NCBI GenBank assembly: GCA_964504445.1
Contig: CAZDEO010000014.1
Location: 1-64,000, forward strand
DNA: 64,000 nucleotides
DNA from: JACSRF01 sp964504445
GTDB lineage: Bacteria; Chloroflexota; Anaerolineae; Promineifilales; Promineifilaceae
Reading direction: 5' to 3'
The notes below the pieces were generated by a model. That model saw nothing but the letters and a program-made list of their open reading frames with translations. It searched no databases and had not been told where the DNA came from. This document shows positions 36,430 to 45,400 of this stretch, in pieces (positions within the stretch are counted from its first letter, which is position 1; each line of letters begins with the position of its first letter). Both the position numbers and the translations under genes were made by a program.

Positions 36430-36560
36430 GGGAATCTCCTATTTATGTAAGGGTTGTCAATGGTAATGCTTGTGCGCTTAGTGTAAGTGTATAATTGACG
36501 TTAACTATAACATGTAAGAGTAGTGTCGCCATCTTACAATGGTACTTAACTTGTACGATT

Positions 36561-37880
36561 TCACAACGGCCGTTGTCCGTCTTCTTGCATGAGACGGGCG
36601 GCGTGGCGGCCAATTTCCACAGCAAAATTGGTGCCCCGGTCCCAAGGGTATACCTGGCTCATGCTGGCAAGGTATAGGCCGGGCAGCGGGGTGCGGATGG
36701 GGGGCACGTTTTGGGCATGGTTGACAAAAGGCACCGGTTGGGCATAGGGGGCGCGGAAGAGCCAGCTTTTGCGCACCCAATCAGGGCGGAAGGCGGAGTT
36801 GATTTTGGGCAGGGCGTTGAGAAAGAGCGCTTGAATTTCGGCCTGGGTCATTTGGAAGTAGGGGTGTTCTGGCTTTACATAATCACCACAATAGACAATG
36901 TGGTCGCCGCCGTAATGCTGCCGGTCAATGTAGTTGGTGTGTTCGACCAGGGCCAGGAAGGGAATGTCGGTTTTCGTTTTGTCGGGGGTGTGGGCGGGCA
37001 GGTTGAGCCAGTAGGTGTTGCTTTGGGCCATGAGGGGGTGGCGCAGGGCCAGCACCAGGACGACGGCGCTCATGCTTTTGAGGGCTTGCAGGCCACGCAG
37101 GTAGTCTGGGGGCAGGCCGGGGGCCAGGCGGCTGAGGAGGTGGGGGGCGGTGGTGAAGAGTGCCTGGTCGAACACGGCCGTTTCCCCCTGCACCTGCACC
37201 GCCACTTTGCCCCCACTGCCATGAATGGTGCTGACGGGGGCTTGCAACCGAATTTGCCCGCCCTGCGCTTCGACGGCTGTGGTCAACACATCCACAAAAA
37301 ATTGGAAGCCGCCCTCAAAGTAGCCCAGGCGAAAGCTGCGTACATGCAGCCGCGCCCACAGCCAGGCCATGTTTACCTGGTCGTAGTAGTCGCCAAATTT
37401 GCCAATGAGTAGGGGTTTCCAGGAAATATCGTGGATTTTTTGCCCATACCAGCGGCGTGTCCAGGCAACGGCCGTTTCCTTTTCCAGGTGCCGCCAAAAT
37501 TTAGTGTAGCGCAGAAAAGCCCCCACCACACCAAAGCGCAAAAAGTCCCCCAGGTTGTAGCCGGGGAACTTAAACCAATCTACTGGGTTGCTAAAGGGGT
37601 AAATTTGCCCCTCATGCCATATAGATGTGCGCGGTGTGGGGAAAAACACCTTGTCGCCAATGCCCAACTCCTCTACCAGCCCCAAAATCGCTTTATCTGA
37701 CTGGAACAGGTGGTGGTAGAAATGTTCCAGGTACCAGTCCCAATTCTCGTCAATAAAACCGGCAGCCAGCCCGCCGGTGCGGTCGCTGGCCTCAAACAGA
37801 ACGACTTCATGACCAGCACGCAGCAGATCATAGGCGGCAGAGAGACCGGCAATGCCAGCTCCTACGATGGCGATTTTCAC
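36561..37880 (-). CDS. FAD/NAD(P)-dependent oxidoreductase, amine-oxidase/protoporphyrinogen-oxidase-like
   Basis: A 439-residue flavoprotein. The dinucleotide-binding motif is IAIVGAGIAGLSAAYDLLRAGHEVVLFEASDRTGG, and the C-terminal flavin segment LPGLYLASMSQVYPWDRGTNFAVEIGRHAA matches the amine-oxidase superfamily. The unusual WYLEHFYHHLFQSD and WYGQKIHDISWKPLLIGKFGDYY stretches are typical of the branch annotated simply as NAD(P)/FAD-dependent oxidoreductase. The substrate is unknown; carotenoid- or UDP-sugar-linked roles are possible. It overlaps the membrane-protein gene by four bases (ATGA). Confidence 0.8.
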   Translation of the reverse strand: MKIAIVGAGIAGLSAAYDLLRAGHEVVLFEASDRTGGLAAGFIDENWDWYLEHFYHHLFQSDKAILGLVEELGIGDKVFFPTPRTSIWHEGQIYPFSNPVDWFKFPGYNLGDFLRFGVVGAFLRYTKFWRHLEKETAVAWTRRWYGQKIHDISWKPLLIGKFGDYYDQVNMAWLWARLHVRSFRLGYFEGGFQFFVDVLTTAVEAQGGQIRLQAPVSTIHGSGGKVAVQVQGETAVFDQALFTTAPHLLSRLAPGLPPDYLRGLQALKSMSAVVLVLALRHPLMAQSNTYWLNLPAHTPDKTKTDIPFLALVEHTNYIDRQHYGGDHIVYCGDYVKPEHPYFQMTQAEIQALFLNALPKINSAFRPDWVRKSWLFRAPYAQPVPFVNHAQNVPPIRTPLPGLYLASMSQVYPWDRGTNFAVEIGRHAARLMQEDGQRPL

Positions 37881-38881
37881 GGCGCTCTTTCTCCTTCAGC
37901 CAGTTGCACCGCTTGGCCAAAGGTAGACCAGCCCAGCCCTTCGCGCACCATGTAGTAAGCGCCCAGCAGGGTAATGGGCAACCAGAGGGCAGCGTGCAGC
38001 ACCAGAGTGTAAGCAGAGGCAACCGTTTCCTGAATGCCGTACAGCACCAGTACGGCAATGCCGGGGCCATCAAAGGTGCCCACGTAGCCCGGTGCAGAGG
38101 GCAAGGTTGTGGCCAGGTTGACAATGCCGTTCATGAGCATGAGGGCAAAAAAGCTCACCTCAAAATCGAAGGCGTGCATGACAAACCAATATTTTACCGT
38201 TTCTAGCAGCCAGATGACGATGCTGGTGGCAAAGATCATGAGCACGTTGCGGAAATGGCGCAGGGATTCCAGACCATCCAGAAAGCGGGTGAGAAAGTCG
38301 AGCAACGGCCGTGCTATCCGGTCTGGCAACAAATGGTCGCTAAACCAGTGGGCCAGGCGGATGAACTGGGCGGGGAAGGCGGCTAAAGCAAAAAAGGCCA
38401 CCAAAGCAGCAAAAAAAGCGGCGCTGGCAAAAATGACAATAGCGCGGATGCTCTCATCAGGAATGGGGGCCAGGGGCAGGGCCGCAAAGACAAAGATAAG
38501 CATGACAAGGCCATCAAACACGCGCTCTACCACCACTGTTGCCAGGCTGGCGCTCATGGGCACATCCTCGCGCTGGCGTAGCACGTAGGCACGCAACACC
38601 TCGCCAGCGCGAAAGGGGTAGATGTTATTGCCCATGTAGCCAATGACGACTACCGGAAAAAGCCGCCCCAGGGGAATTTGCTTTAGGGGGCGCAGCATAT
38701 AATCCCAGCGCCATGTGCGGGCGAAAACGGCTATGAAGTACACGGCGACGCTGGGTATTAGCCACCAGTAATCGGCGCTGCGCATATCTTGCCACACTTC
38801 GCTTAGTTTTAGGCCACCCAACGCCCACCATAAAAACGCGGCGCTAATTAGCACGCCGAGCCAGAATTGCCATTTTTTCAA
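37877..38881 (-). CDS. YbhN/AglD-type flippase-like membrane protein (LPG synthase transmembrane domain family)
   Basis: A 334-residue integral membrane protein with about eight hydrophobic helices and the family motif GYMGNNIYPFRAGEVLRAYVLRQRE (about residues 75-100), plus ATTLPSAPGYVGTFDGPGIAVL near the C-terminus. Relatives move or modify lipid-linked molecules in the cytoplasmic membrane. The overlap with the FAD oxidoreductase gene points to a shared lipid or glycolipid task. Confidence 0.85.
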   Translation of the reverse strand: MKKWQFWLGVLISAAFLWWALGGLKLSEVWQDMRSADYWWLIPSVAVYFIAVFARTWRWDYMLRPLKQIPLGRLFPVVVIGYMGNNIYPFRAGEVLRAYVLRQREDVPMSASLATVVVERVFDGLVMLIFVFAALPLAPIPDESIRAIVIFASAAFFAALVAFFALAAFPAQFIRLAHWFSDHLLPDRIARPLLDFLTRFLDGLESLRHFRNVLMIFATSIVIWLLETVKYWFVMHAFDFEVSFFALMLMNGIVNLATTLPSAPGYVGTFDGPGIAVLVLYGIQETVASAYTLVLHAALWLPITLLGAYYMVREGLGWSTFGQAVQLAEGERAP

Positions 38882-39011
38882 AGCCAGGTCCTTTTAGAGA
38901 ACGGGGATAAGAGGATAGGCGATTTTCTAATCTCTAATCGCGCATCTCTTTTTACACGGCCGTTGCCGCCAACGCGCAATTGTACAGTTGATAGTTAAAC
39001 TCGCCACCTGC

Positions 39012-39039
39012 TTGCAAACTACCTAAGTTGCTTTATAAT
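39012..39039 (+). promoter_or_regulatory. Promoter of the tRNA-Pro gene
   Basis: TTGCAA (39012-39017), a 16-base spacer and a perfect TATAAT (39034-39039) lie 10 bases before the mature tRNA 5' end. Confidence 0.75.
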
Positions 39040-39049
39040 TCGGGCTGTT

Positions 39050-39124
39050 CGGGGCGTGGCGCAGCTTGGCTAGCGCGCACCGTTCGGGTCGGTGAGGTCG
39101 TGGGTTCGAATCCCGCCGCCCCGA
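39050..39124 (+). tRNA. tRNA-Pro (anticodon CGG)
   Basis: A full cloverleaf folds. The acceptor CGGGGCG pairs with CGCCCCG; the D-arm GCGC pairs with GCGC; the anticodon stem CACCG/CGGTG encloses TTCGGGT, with anticodon CGG and G37 typical of proline tRNAs; the T-arm is GTGGG-TTCGAAT-CCCGC; the discriminator is A. CCA is not encoded (A then CAG). Its 3' half is the left attachment site of the island. Confidence 0.95.
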
Positions 39125-39127
39125 CAG
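39098..39127 (+). other. Left attachment repeat (attL) inside tRNA-Pro
   Basis: These 30 bases (T-arm, acceptor 3' strand and CAG) recur at 50553-50582 with one difference, and the last 22 are identical. The copy here completes a functional tRNA, as expected when an element integrates into a tRNA 3' end. Confidence 0.85.
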
Positions 39128-39128
39128 T

Positions 39129-39161
39129 AGAGTCATATCATGGCGGTATGACTCTTTTTTT
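39129..39161 (+). terminator. Rho-independent terminator after tRNA-Pro
   Basis: AGAGTCATA-N9-TATGACTCT followed by seven T. By position this hairpin belongs to the island side of the left junction, so it would have replaced the original tRNA terminator on integration. Confidence 0.9.
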
Positions 39162-39319
39162 ATTGAAAATCTGAAGGATGAAAGCGCTGAGCCATCACCT
39201 CTGATTTAATCATTTAGTTCCACAAGCAGCAACTTCATACACGTGTTCTTCTGAACAAATTCGACAATTAGGTGAATAATGCGGGCAACACCTATGGTTT
39301 TAACTAAGGTTATGCACAC

Positions 39320-39663
39320 ATGAGCGACCAACCCGATTACAATCTCCTCTATGAAACTGCTGAGAGTCAGGCTAGCTATTTTACTGCTGCTCGGGCGCGA
39401 AAACATGGATTTTCCTGGGATCGCCTATCAGACAACGTAAAGCGGGGCCGATTCCTGCGGGTTGTATGCGGCCGGCTGCAACGGTAGCTCGTACCAGTGC
39501 GGATGTGGCTATTGCTGGGCTGGCCAGGGAGCATGTGATACAGGCTATTGAAGAGGCGCTAAATCGCGGGTTGACAACAGCAGAAGATCTCATCATTCAG
39601 GCAGCCTATCAGGGGGGGCGGGCTAGAGAAATTATCCATGAGGGTTTGCAAAATCTCTGTTAA
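39320..39663 (+). pseudogene. Internally deleted AbiEi-like antitoxin/regulator gene
   Basis: ATG at 39320 opens a frame of 55 residues (MSDQPDYNLLYETAESQASY...WDRLSDNVKRGRFLRVV) ending at TAG 39487. This matches the N-terminal winged helix of AbiEi-type proteins up to the KxGRFxRVxxGVY strand. From about 39470 to 39663 another frame reads ATVARTSADVAIAGLAREHV...NRGLTTAEDLIIQAAYQGGRA, which is the C-terminal end of the same family. The middle (roughly 90 residues by family length) is missing and the halves are out of frame. It ends 9 bases before jetA. The 55-residue HTH fragment might still be made and bind DNA, but I treat the gene as broken. The 190 bases before it (39130-39319) hold only the tRNA terminator. 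Confidence 0.75.
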
Positions 39664-39666
39664 AAT
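39658..39666 (+). promoter_or_regulatory. Extended -10 of a leaderless jetA promoter
   Basis: TGTTAAAAT is an extended -10 (TGn plus TAAAAT) that ends exactly 6 bases before the jetA ATG, with no ribosome site between. It lies at the 3' end of the AbiEi-like remnant. Confidence 0.5.
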
Positions 39667-39672
39667 CTTCTC

Positions 39673-41121
39673 ATGTACCACGATGAACTCCAATCCACCC
39701 TGCGCCAATCTGCGGCGGTGAAGCTGCTGCAAAGCCAGAATGCGCCGCTCATTCTCAGCTTCCTGGTTGCCCAGTTCAAGCTCAAACAGCGTGTAACCAT
39801 TGCCCACACGGAACTAAGCGAGCACCTGACCGCCTATCTGGAGGCATTACAGGAAAGCCATCCAGAGTTATATGGGGGAACGGCCGTTACCTATCTGCGT
39901 ATCTGGTGTGACGACGATCACCGCTTTTTGCGCCGCTACTATGAAAACGATAGTGACGACCCGGTTTACGAGCTGACACCAGATACAGAACGGGCCATCG
40001 CCTGGGTAGAGGAATTACAAAAAAGCGACTTCGTGGGTACGGAGTCGCGCTTCTTACGTATTTTTGATCTATTGCAGGATATTGTGACCTACAGCACGGA
40101 AGACGTTACAGCACGGCTGGCGCAGTTGGAAAAAGAAAAAGCGCAGCTCCAGGCACAAATTGACGCCATCAAAGCCACCGGCCAGATAGCGCAATATTCA
40201 CAAACCCAAATTAAAGAGCGTTTCTTTGAGGCCAACGACGTGGCCCGCCGCCTGCTGGCCGATTTCCGCGAGGTGGAGGAGAATTTTCGGGCCATTGCCC
40301 GTCAGGTGCAGGAGCAGCAGTTGGCCCTGGAAGCGCGCAAGGGGCAAATTGTGCGCCACGTTCTGGAGGCGGATTCCGCGCTGAAAGAGTCCGACCAGGG
40401 GCGCAGTTTTTATGCGTTTTGGGAATTTTTGATTTCGGCGCAGCGGCAGGAGGAGTTGCAGGAGTTGTTGACGGCCGTTTACCAGCTTCCCGACCTGCAA
40501 CAGCTAGACCCCGCCCAAACTATCCGCCTGCGCCGCCTGAAGCGCAGCCTGATAGACGCGGCAACCAAAATTGTGGAGTCGAACAGGCGGCTGGGAGAGC
40601 AGTTACGCAAGCTGCTCGATGAGCAGAATCTGGCGGAAGCCCGCCGGGTTATGGAATTGGCGACGGAGATCAAACAAACGGCCGTTTCCCTGGCTGCCAG
40701 TCCCCCTGATGACAAGACTTTTATCTGGGTAGAAGCTGAACCGCTGATTGACATGCCCTGGGAGCGGCCGTTATGGACGCCGCCCCTCACCACCACGTAT
40801 GCCGACGCGGAACCGGCCGCCGCTGTGTTAGATTTGTCGGCGGCTAACCTTGAGGCGCTGTTCAGCCAGTTTTTCGTTGATAAAAGCCGCCTGCGCCGCC
40901 ACATTGCCGCTTTATTGGAGCAAAAGCCAGCGGTGACATTGGGGGAGATAACGGCCGTTTATCCAATCACCCAGGGTTTGGCGGAAGTGATCACCTACAT
41001 CTCCCTGGCCGTCCAAAATGAGTCCCACCAGATTGATGACGGCACCTGGGAGGAGGTGGAGATGGCTGAGAACGGCCGTATCATTCGCCTGCCTCTGGTC
41101 ACGTTTAAGAAAGAATCGTGA
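39673..41121 (+). CDS. jetA: Wadjet anti-plasmid system protein JetA (DUF3375, kleisin-like)
   Basis: A 482-residue kleisin/MukF-like subunit of the type I Wadjet SMC complex that removes small circular DNA. The N-terminal winged-helix region contains LLQSQNAPLILSFLVAQFK, YLRIWCDDDHRFLRRYYENDSDDPVYELTPDTERAIAWVEEL and FVGTESRFLRIFDLLQDIV, all DUF3375 signatures. A helical middle and a C-terminal winged-helix region (ALFSQFFVDKSRLRRHIAALLEQ) follow. It is the first gene of the system, 9 bases before jetB. Five ACGGCCGT copies are read as TAV or NGR. The start appears leaderless. Confidence 0.92.
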   Translation: MYHDELQSTLRQSAAVKLLQSQNAPLILSFLVAQFKLKQRVTIAHTELSEHLTAYLEALQESHPELYGGTAVTYLRIWCDDDHRFLRRYYENDSDDPVYELTPDTERAIAWVEELQKSDFVGTESRFLRIFDLLQDIVTYSTEDVTARLAQLEKEKAQLQAQIDAIKATGQIAQYSQTQIKERFFEANDVARRLLADFREVEENFRAIARQVQEQQLALEARKGQIVRHVLEADSALKESDQGRSFYAFWEFLISAQRQEELQELLTAVYQLPDLQQLDPAQTIRLRRLKRSLIDAATKIVESNRRLGEQLRKLLDEQNLAEARRVMELATEIKQTAVSLAASPPDDKTFIWVEAEPLIDMPWERPLWTPPLTTTYADAEPAAAVLDLSAANLEALFSQFFVDKSRLRRHIAALLEQKPAVTLGEITAVYPITQGLAEVITYISLAVQNESHQIDDGTWEEVEMAENGRIIRLPLVTFKKES

Positions 41122-41130
41122 AATAAACCC

Positions 41131-41700
41131 ATGCCCGAAGAAGCACTACCTTACGCACCGCTCATTCTCAAATTGCTGCAAGGCGTTGTCTATTATGATG
41201 ACAAACTGTGGGAGCATCTCATCAGTTATGCTGCGCCCATCCAGCGTCACTTTGCCGCCATCGGTTTGCAGCTTCACCTGGACGAGGCCGAAGGCTACGC
41301 TTACCTGACGCAGCCGGACGATGAAGAAACCCCAACCAACCTGCCGCGTCTTGTGCGCCGCGTTCCCCTGACTTACGACGCTACGCTGCTCTGCGTGCTG
41401 CTGCGCGAAAGCCTTCAGCAGTTCGACGCGCACTCACCCGATGAACCGCGCCACATCCTCAGCCGCGCCCAAATTCAGGAGATGATGCAGCTATTTTTCC
41501 CTGAACAAACTGACATGACCCGCCTGGAACGGCGCATCGACAGCGCCATCCGGCAGGTGGAAAATGTCAGCTTTCTCAAAAAGCTGAACAACGAGAACGA
41601 AGACCTTTACGAAGTGCGCCGTATCATCAAAGCCAAAATTTCTGCTGATGCGCTGGTGGACATCCGTGAGCAGTTGAAGGCTTATCAGGAAGAGGATTAA
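41131..41700 (+). CDS. jetB: Wadjet system protein JetB (DUF4194, MukE-like)
   Basis: A 189-residue KITE/MukE-like winged-helix subunit that sits with JetA on the JetC heads. YAPLILKLLQGVVYYDDKLWEHLI, RRVPLTYDATLLCVLLRESLQQFD and the C-terminal ERRIDSAIRQVENVSFLKKL are typical of DUF4194. In most type I Wadjet loci jetC follows directly; here a toxin-antitoxin pair of about 650 bases intervenes. No terminator of quality separates it from that pair. Confidence 0.9.
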   Translation: MPEEALPYAPLILKLLQGVVYYDDKLWEHLISYAAPIQRHFAAIGLQLHLDEAEGYAYLTQPDDEETPTNLPRLVRRVPLTYDATLLCVLLRESLQQFDAHSPDEPRHILSRAQIQEMMQLFFPEQTDMTRLERRIDSAIRQVENVSFLKKLNNENEDLYEVRRIIKAKISADALVDIREQLKAYQEED

Positions 41701-41740
41701 CGTAGAGAAAAACCCCCTACTTCTCCGCTTCTTTGCATTA

Positions 41741-41756
41741 AATATGTTATCATATT
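41741..41756 (+). promoter_or_regulatory. Operator/promoter candidate of the vapBC-type pair
   Basis: AATATG-TTAT-CATATT is a perfect 6-base inverted repeat about 36 bases before the antitoxin ATG. Ribbon-helix-helix antitoxins usually repress their own promoter at such short palindromes. Confidence 0.5.
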
Positions 41757-41792
41757 GGTAGAAAATGTAATCACGCTTGGAGGTGGATGGAT

Positions 41793-42050
41793 ATGGTACG
41801 CACACAAATTCAGTTGACTGAAGAACAATCTAAGAGTCTAAGGCGATTGGCGGAAATAGACAACGTCTCGCTGGCTGAAGTAATCCGGCGCAGCGTAGAC
41901 AACTATATTGAGGCCCGCCAGGATGTTTCCAGAGAAGAGCGAAAACGGCGATTACTTTCGGTCGTTGGCATTGGCAATTCAGGCGTGTCTGATTTAGGCG
42001 TTAACCACGACAAGTATCTGGCGGAAATATACGCTGAGGTTCATGAATGA
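41793..42050 (+). CDS. Ribbon-helix-helix antitoxin (CopG/VapB type)
   Basis: An 85-residue protein with an N-terminal ribbon-helix-helix: MVRTQIQLTEEQSKSLRRLAEIDNVSLAEVIRRSVDNYIE (residues 1-40). The tail (HDKYLAEIYAEV) should wrap the PIN toxin. ATG at 41793 is used because GGAGG ends 9 bases before it; an ATG at 41787 is too close to that site. Its stop overlaps the toxin start (ATGA). The pair lies inside the Wadjet operon, on the same strand. Confidence 0.85.
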   Translation: MVRTQIQLTEEQSKSLRRLAEIDNVSLAEVIRRSVDNYIEARQDVSREERKRRLLSVVGIGNSGVSDLGVNHDKYLAEIYAEVHE

Positions 42051-42444
42051 GTGTTTTTGTAGACACATCCGCTTTCTTGGCGTTGCTGGATAGCCATGAG
42101 CACAATCATTCTTTAGCCCAGCACATTTGGCTGCAACTGATAGAACGTGATACACCGCTTGTTTGTACCAGTTATGTGTTATCGGAAACGGCCGCTCTCA
42201 TCCAAAATCGCCTGGGAATGCAGCAAATCCAGGCCTTTCATGAAAATGTTTTCCCTTTCTTGCGGATTATCTGGGTAGATGAGGATTTACACAATATGGG
42301 CATGACGGCCGTTCTCACTGCCAACCGTCGCCAACTAAGCCTGGTAGACTGTATCAGCTTCGTTGCCATGCGCAGTCTGATCTCAATACTACTTTTGCCT
42401 TCGATAATCACTTCGCTGAACAAGGCTTTACTGTTTTAGACTGA
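42047..42444 (+). pseudogene. PIN-domain toxin (VapC-like), frameshifted near its 3' end
   Basis: The intact-looking part has D6 (FVDTSAF), E47 (LSETAAL) and D101 (SLVDCISF), the PIN nuclease acidic residues. After residue about 110 the frame reads hydrophobic nonsense (SLISILLLPSIITS) and stops at 42439. Shifting frame near 42378-42381 restores DLNTTFAFDNHFAEQGFTVLD with stop at 42444, exactly the expected PIN C-terminus with its fourth acidic residue. A one-base loss near 42380 explains this. The toxin as written lacks part of its active site and is probably inactive, unless this is a sequencing error. Confidence 0.85.
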
Positions 42445-42453
42445 GACAAACGC

Positions 42454-45400
42454 ATGCAGCATTCACTTTGGGATTTTTCCAGCAACGGCCGTTCCCGCAC
42501 CGGCTTTCGTCTGCACACCCTGGAACTCTACAACTGGGGCACCTTCGACGACCAGGTCTGGCGCATCCAACCCGCCGGCGACACCGCCCTGCTCACCGGC
42601 GAAAACGGTTCCGGTAAATCCACCCTGGTAGACGCTTTACTGACCCTGCTGGTACCCAATATCAAACGCAATTACAACCAATCGGCCGGAAACGGCCGTC
42701 GTGAACGCAGCGAGTACACCTACATGCGCGGCGCTTACGGCCGTTTGCAAGCCGACGAGGGATACAGCGCCCACGTCCAATACCTGCGCGACAAAAACAG
42801 CTACGCCGTGCTGCTGGCCCACTTCCACAACGACGGCTACGATCAAGACGTCACTCTGGCGCAAGTTTTCTGGCTTACGGACAGCATTAAAAAATTCCAC
42901 GTCGTCGCCACATGTCCCCTTACTATCCAGGAGCATTTCAGCGGCTTCGAGACGATAAAAGAGCTGAAAACCCGGCTGCGCAATATCAAAGGAGTCGGCG
43001 TTGAAGACCAATTCAACCGCTACAGCCAGCAGTTCCGCAAACTGTTCGGCTTGCGCTCGGACAAAGCGCTTGACCTCTTCAACCAGACTGTCACCATCAA
43101 AGAAATTGGCGAACTCAACGACTTTGTACGCCAGCACATGCTGGAAAAGACCGACGCCCAGGAAAAAATCGGCCAGCTCCAGGAGCATTACGAGAATTTG
43201 ATGCTGGCCTACCAGGCCATGCAAAGAGCAGAGCACCAACTGGCGCTCCTGGGCCCCCTGGCCGACGAAGCACGCAAATACGAAGCGGCCCAGGCCGAAA
43301 TTGACATCCTGCGCGGCTGCCAGGAGGCTATTCCCATTTATTTTGCCGGAAGAAAGTGGCAGCTGTTAAAGGATGCCGTCGCCGCCGCCCAACAAGACCT
43401 TGCTGCCGCCCAGGCTAAACTCAATCAGTTTGATGGGCAACTAACTCGCTTGCGGCAGCAAGACACCGAACTGCAAATCGCCATCAGCAACGACGAAACA
43501 GGCCAACGCCTGCGCGAATTGGAGCAGGAAATTCGCTTTACGCGCCAAAGCCAGCAGCGCAAACAAACCGACGCCCGCCAATACGACCGCATCGCCCAAG
43601 CCCTGAAGCTGGCCGAGTTCAGCGATGAAGCCGCCTTTGCCGCCAATCGGCAGCAAGCCGCCAAACTGACTAAGCAAATTGACGACCAGTTGGAAACGGC
43701 CGCTGAGCAGCTTCGTCAGGCGCAAATCGCCGAGAATGATTTAACCCAGGAACAGACCGGCATCCAGCAAGAATTAGCATCGCTGCACGGCCGTTCCAGC
43801 CAGATACCCTTTCCCAATATCCAACTACGCGCCCAAATCCTCGACGCCCTGACCATCGCCGAAGCCGACGTGCCCTTTGTGGGCGAACTGCTCAAAGTGA
43901 AAGAAAGCGAGCGGGCCTGGGAAGGAGCCATCGAGCGGCTGCTGCACAATTTTGGTTTGCGGCTGCTGGTTCCGGAGCGGCATTACGGCCGTTTTGCCCG
44001 CTACGTGAACGAGAACCATCTAAACGGCCGTCTCATCTTCCACCGCGTCGCCGAAGAGGCCCACTATCGCCCCCACCAGCCCGACACCCCCCGCGCCCTG
44101 CGCCACAAACTGGAAATCAAGCCCGACACCCCCTACTACGACTGGCTGGAAAACGAACTGCTGAGCCACTTCGACTACACCTGCGCCGACACCCTGGCTG
44201 AATTCGACCGCGCGCAACGCGCCATCACCCGCGCCGGCCTCAGCAAAAGCGGCGGCGCCCGCTATGAAAAAGACGACCGCCACGCCATCCACGACCGCCG
44301 CCGCTATATTCTGGGCTGGAGCAACCAGGACAAAATCCGCGCTCTGAAGGATGCGTTGGCGACGCTGGAAAAACAACTGCGGCAGGCGAAGGGGCAGATT
44401 AAACAGGCGAAAGAGGCGCAGGAAAACGGCCGTGTCCGCCAGACCCAACTGCAAAACCTACTCGCCTTCGCCGACTTCGCCCAACTCGACTGGCGCAGCG
44501 ACGCCGCCCACGTTCAGCAGCTTGAAACACAGAAAGCAAGGTTGGAACAAAGCTCCAACCGCCTCCAGCAGTTGCAGGCCGACCTGGCGCAGGTTCAGGC
44601 GCAAATTGCTGATGTTGGGCAGGCGCACAACGAGCAATCGCGCATCGTCAGCCAGCTTGAGTACCAGATTGCCGCCTATTTGCAAGACATAGATCGCGCC
44701 AAAGAAGATGTGCGCGAAGCTGACGACGCGGCGATGGCCCAATATGCCCCGCGCATCAAGGCGCAAGTCACCGGCCACATCACCCTGGAAAATGTAGACC
44801 GCCTCTGGCGCGATGTGCTCACCCATTTCCGGCAGGCCAGCGACAGCGAACAGCGCCGCGCCAACAACTTCATGGGCCGCCTGTTGAAGCTGATGCAGGA
44901 GTATAAAGACGCTTATCCGGCAGAAACGGCCGATTTTGATGCGGCCGTCGAATCCATCCCCGAATTTGACCGCGAACTGGCGCGTATCGAGCGTGATGAC
45001 CTGCCTAAGTACAGCGAACGCTTCCGCCGTATGCGCGACGAAAAGGTGATCGAAGCCATCGCCCTTTTCCAGGCCGATTTGCACAAATACGTCGAGGAAA
45101 TTCAGGAAAACATCGCTGATCTCAATCAATCCCTGCACACCATCAATTACACACCCGACACTTACATCCAACTGCAAACCGAAAACAGCCGCGATCCGGA
45201 AATCCGCGAATTTCGCCAACTGCTCAAGGATTGTCTGGTGGATGTGGGGCAGCAGCGCACGGAAGAAGCCTACGAGGCCAGCTTCGCCAAAGTGCGCGAC
45301 CTGATCACGCGCTTCAAAGAGGAAACACGCTGGACGGCCAAAGTCACCGACGTGCGCCACTGGCTCAATTTTGCCGCCATCGAACGCTACCGCGCCGATG

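Noticed and set aside
39206..39406. Minus-strand small frame at the left island end
   Set aside because: Overlaps the AbiEi-like remnant, has no ribosome site and no family features.
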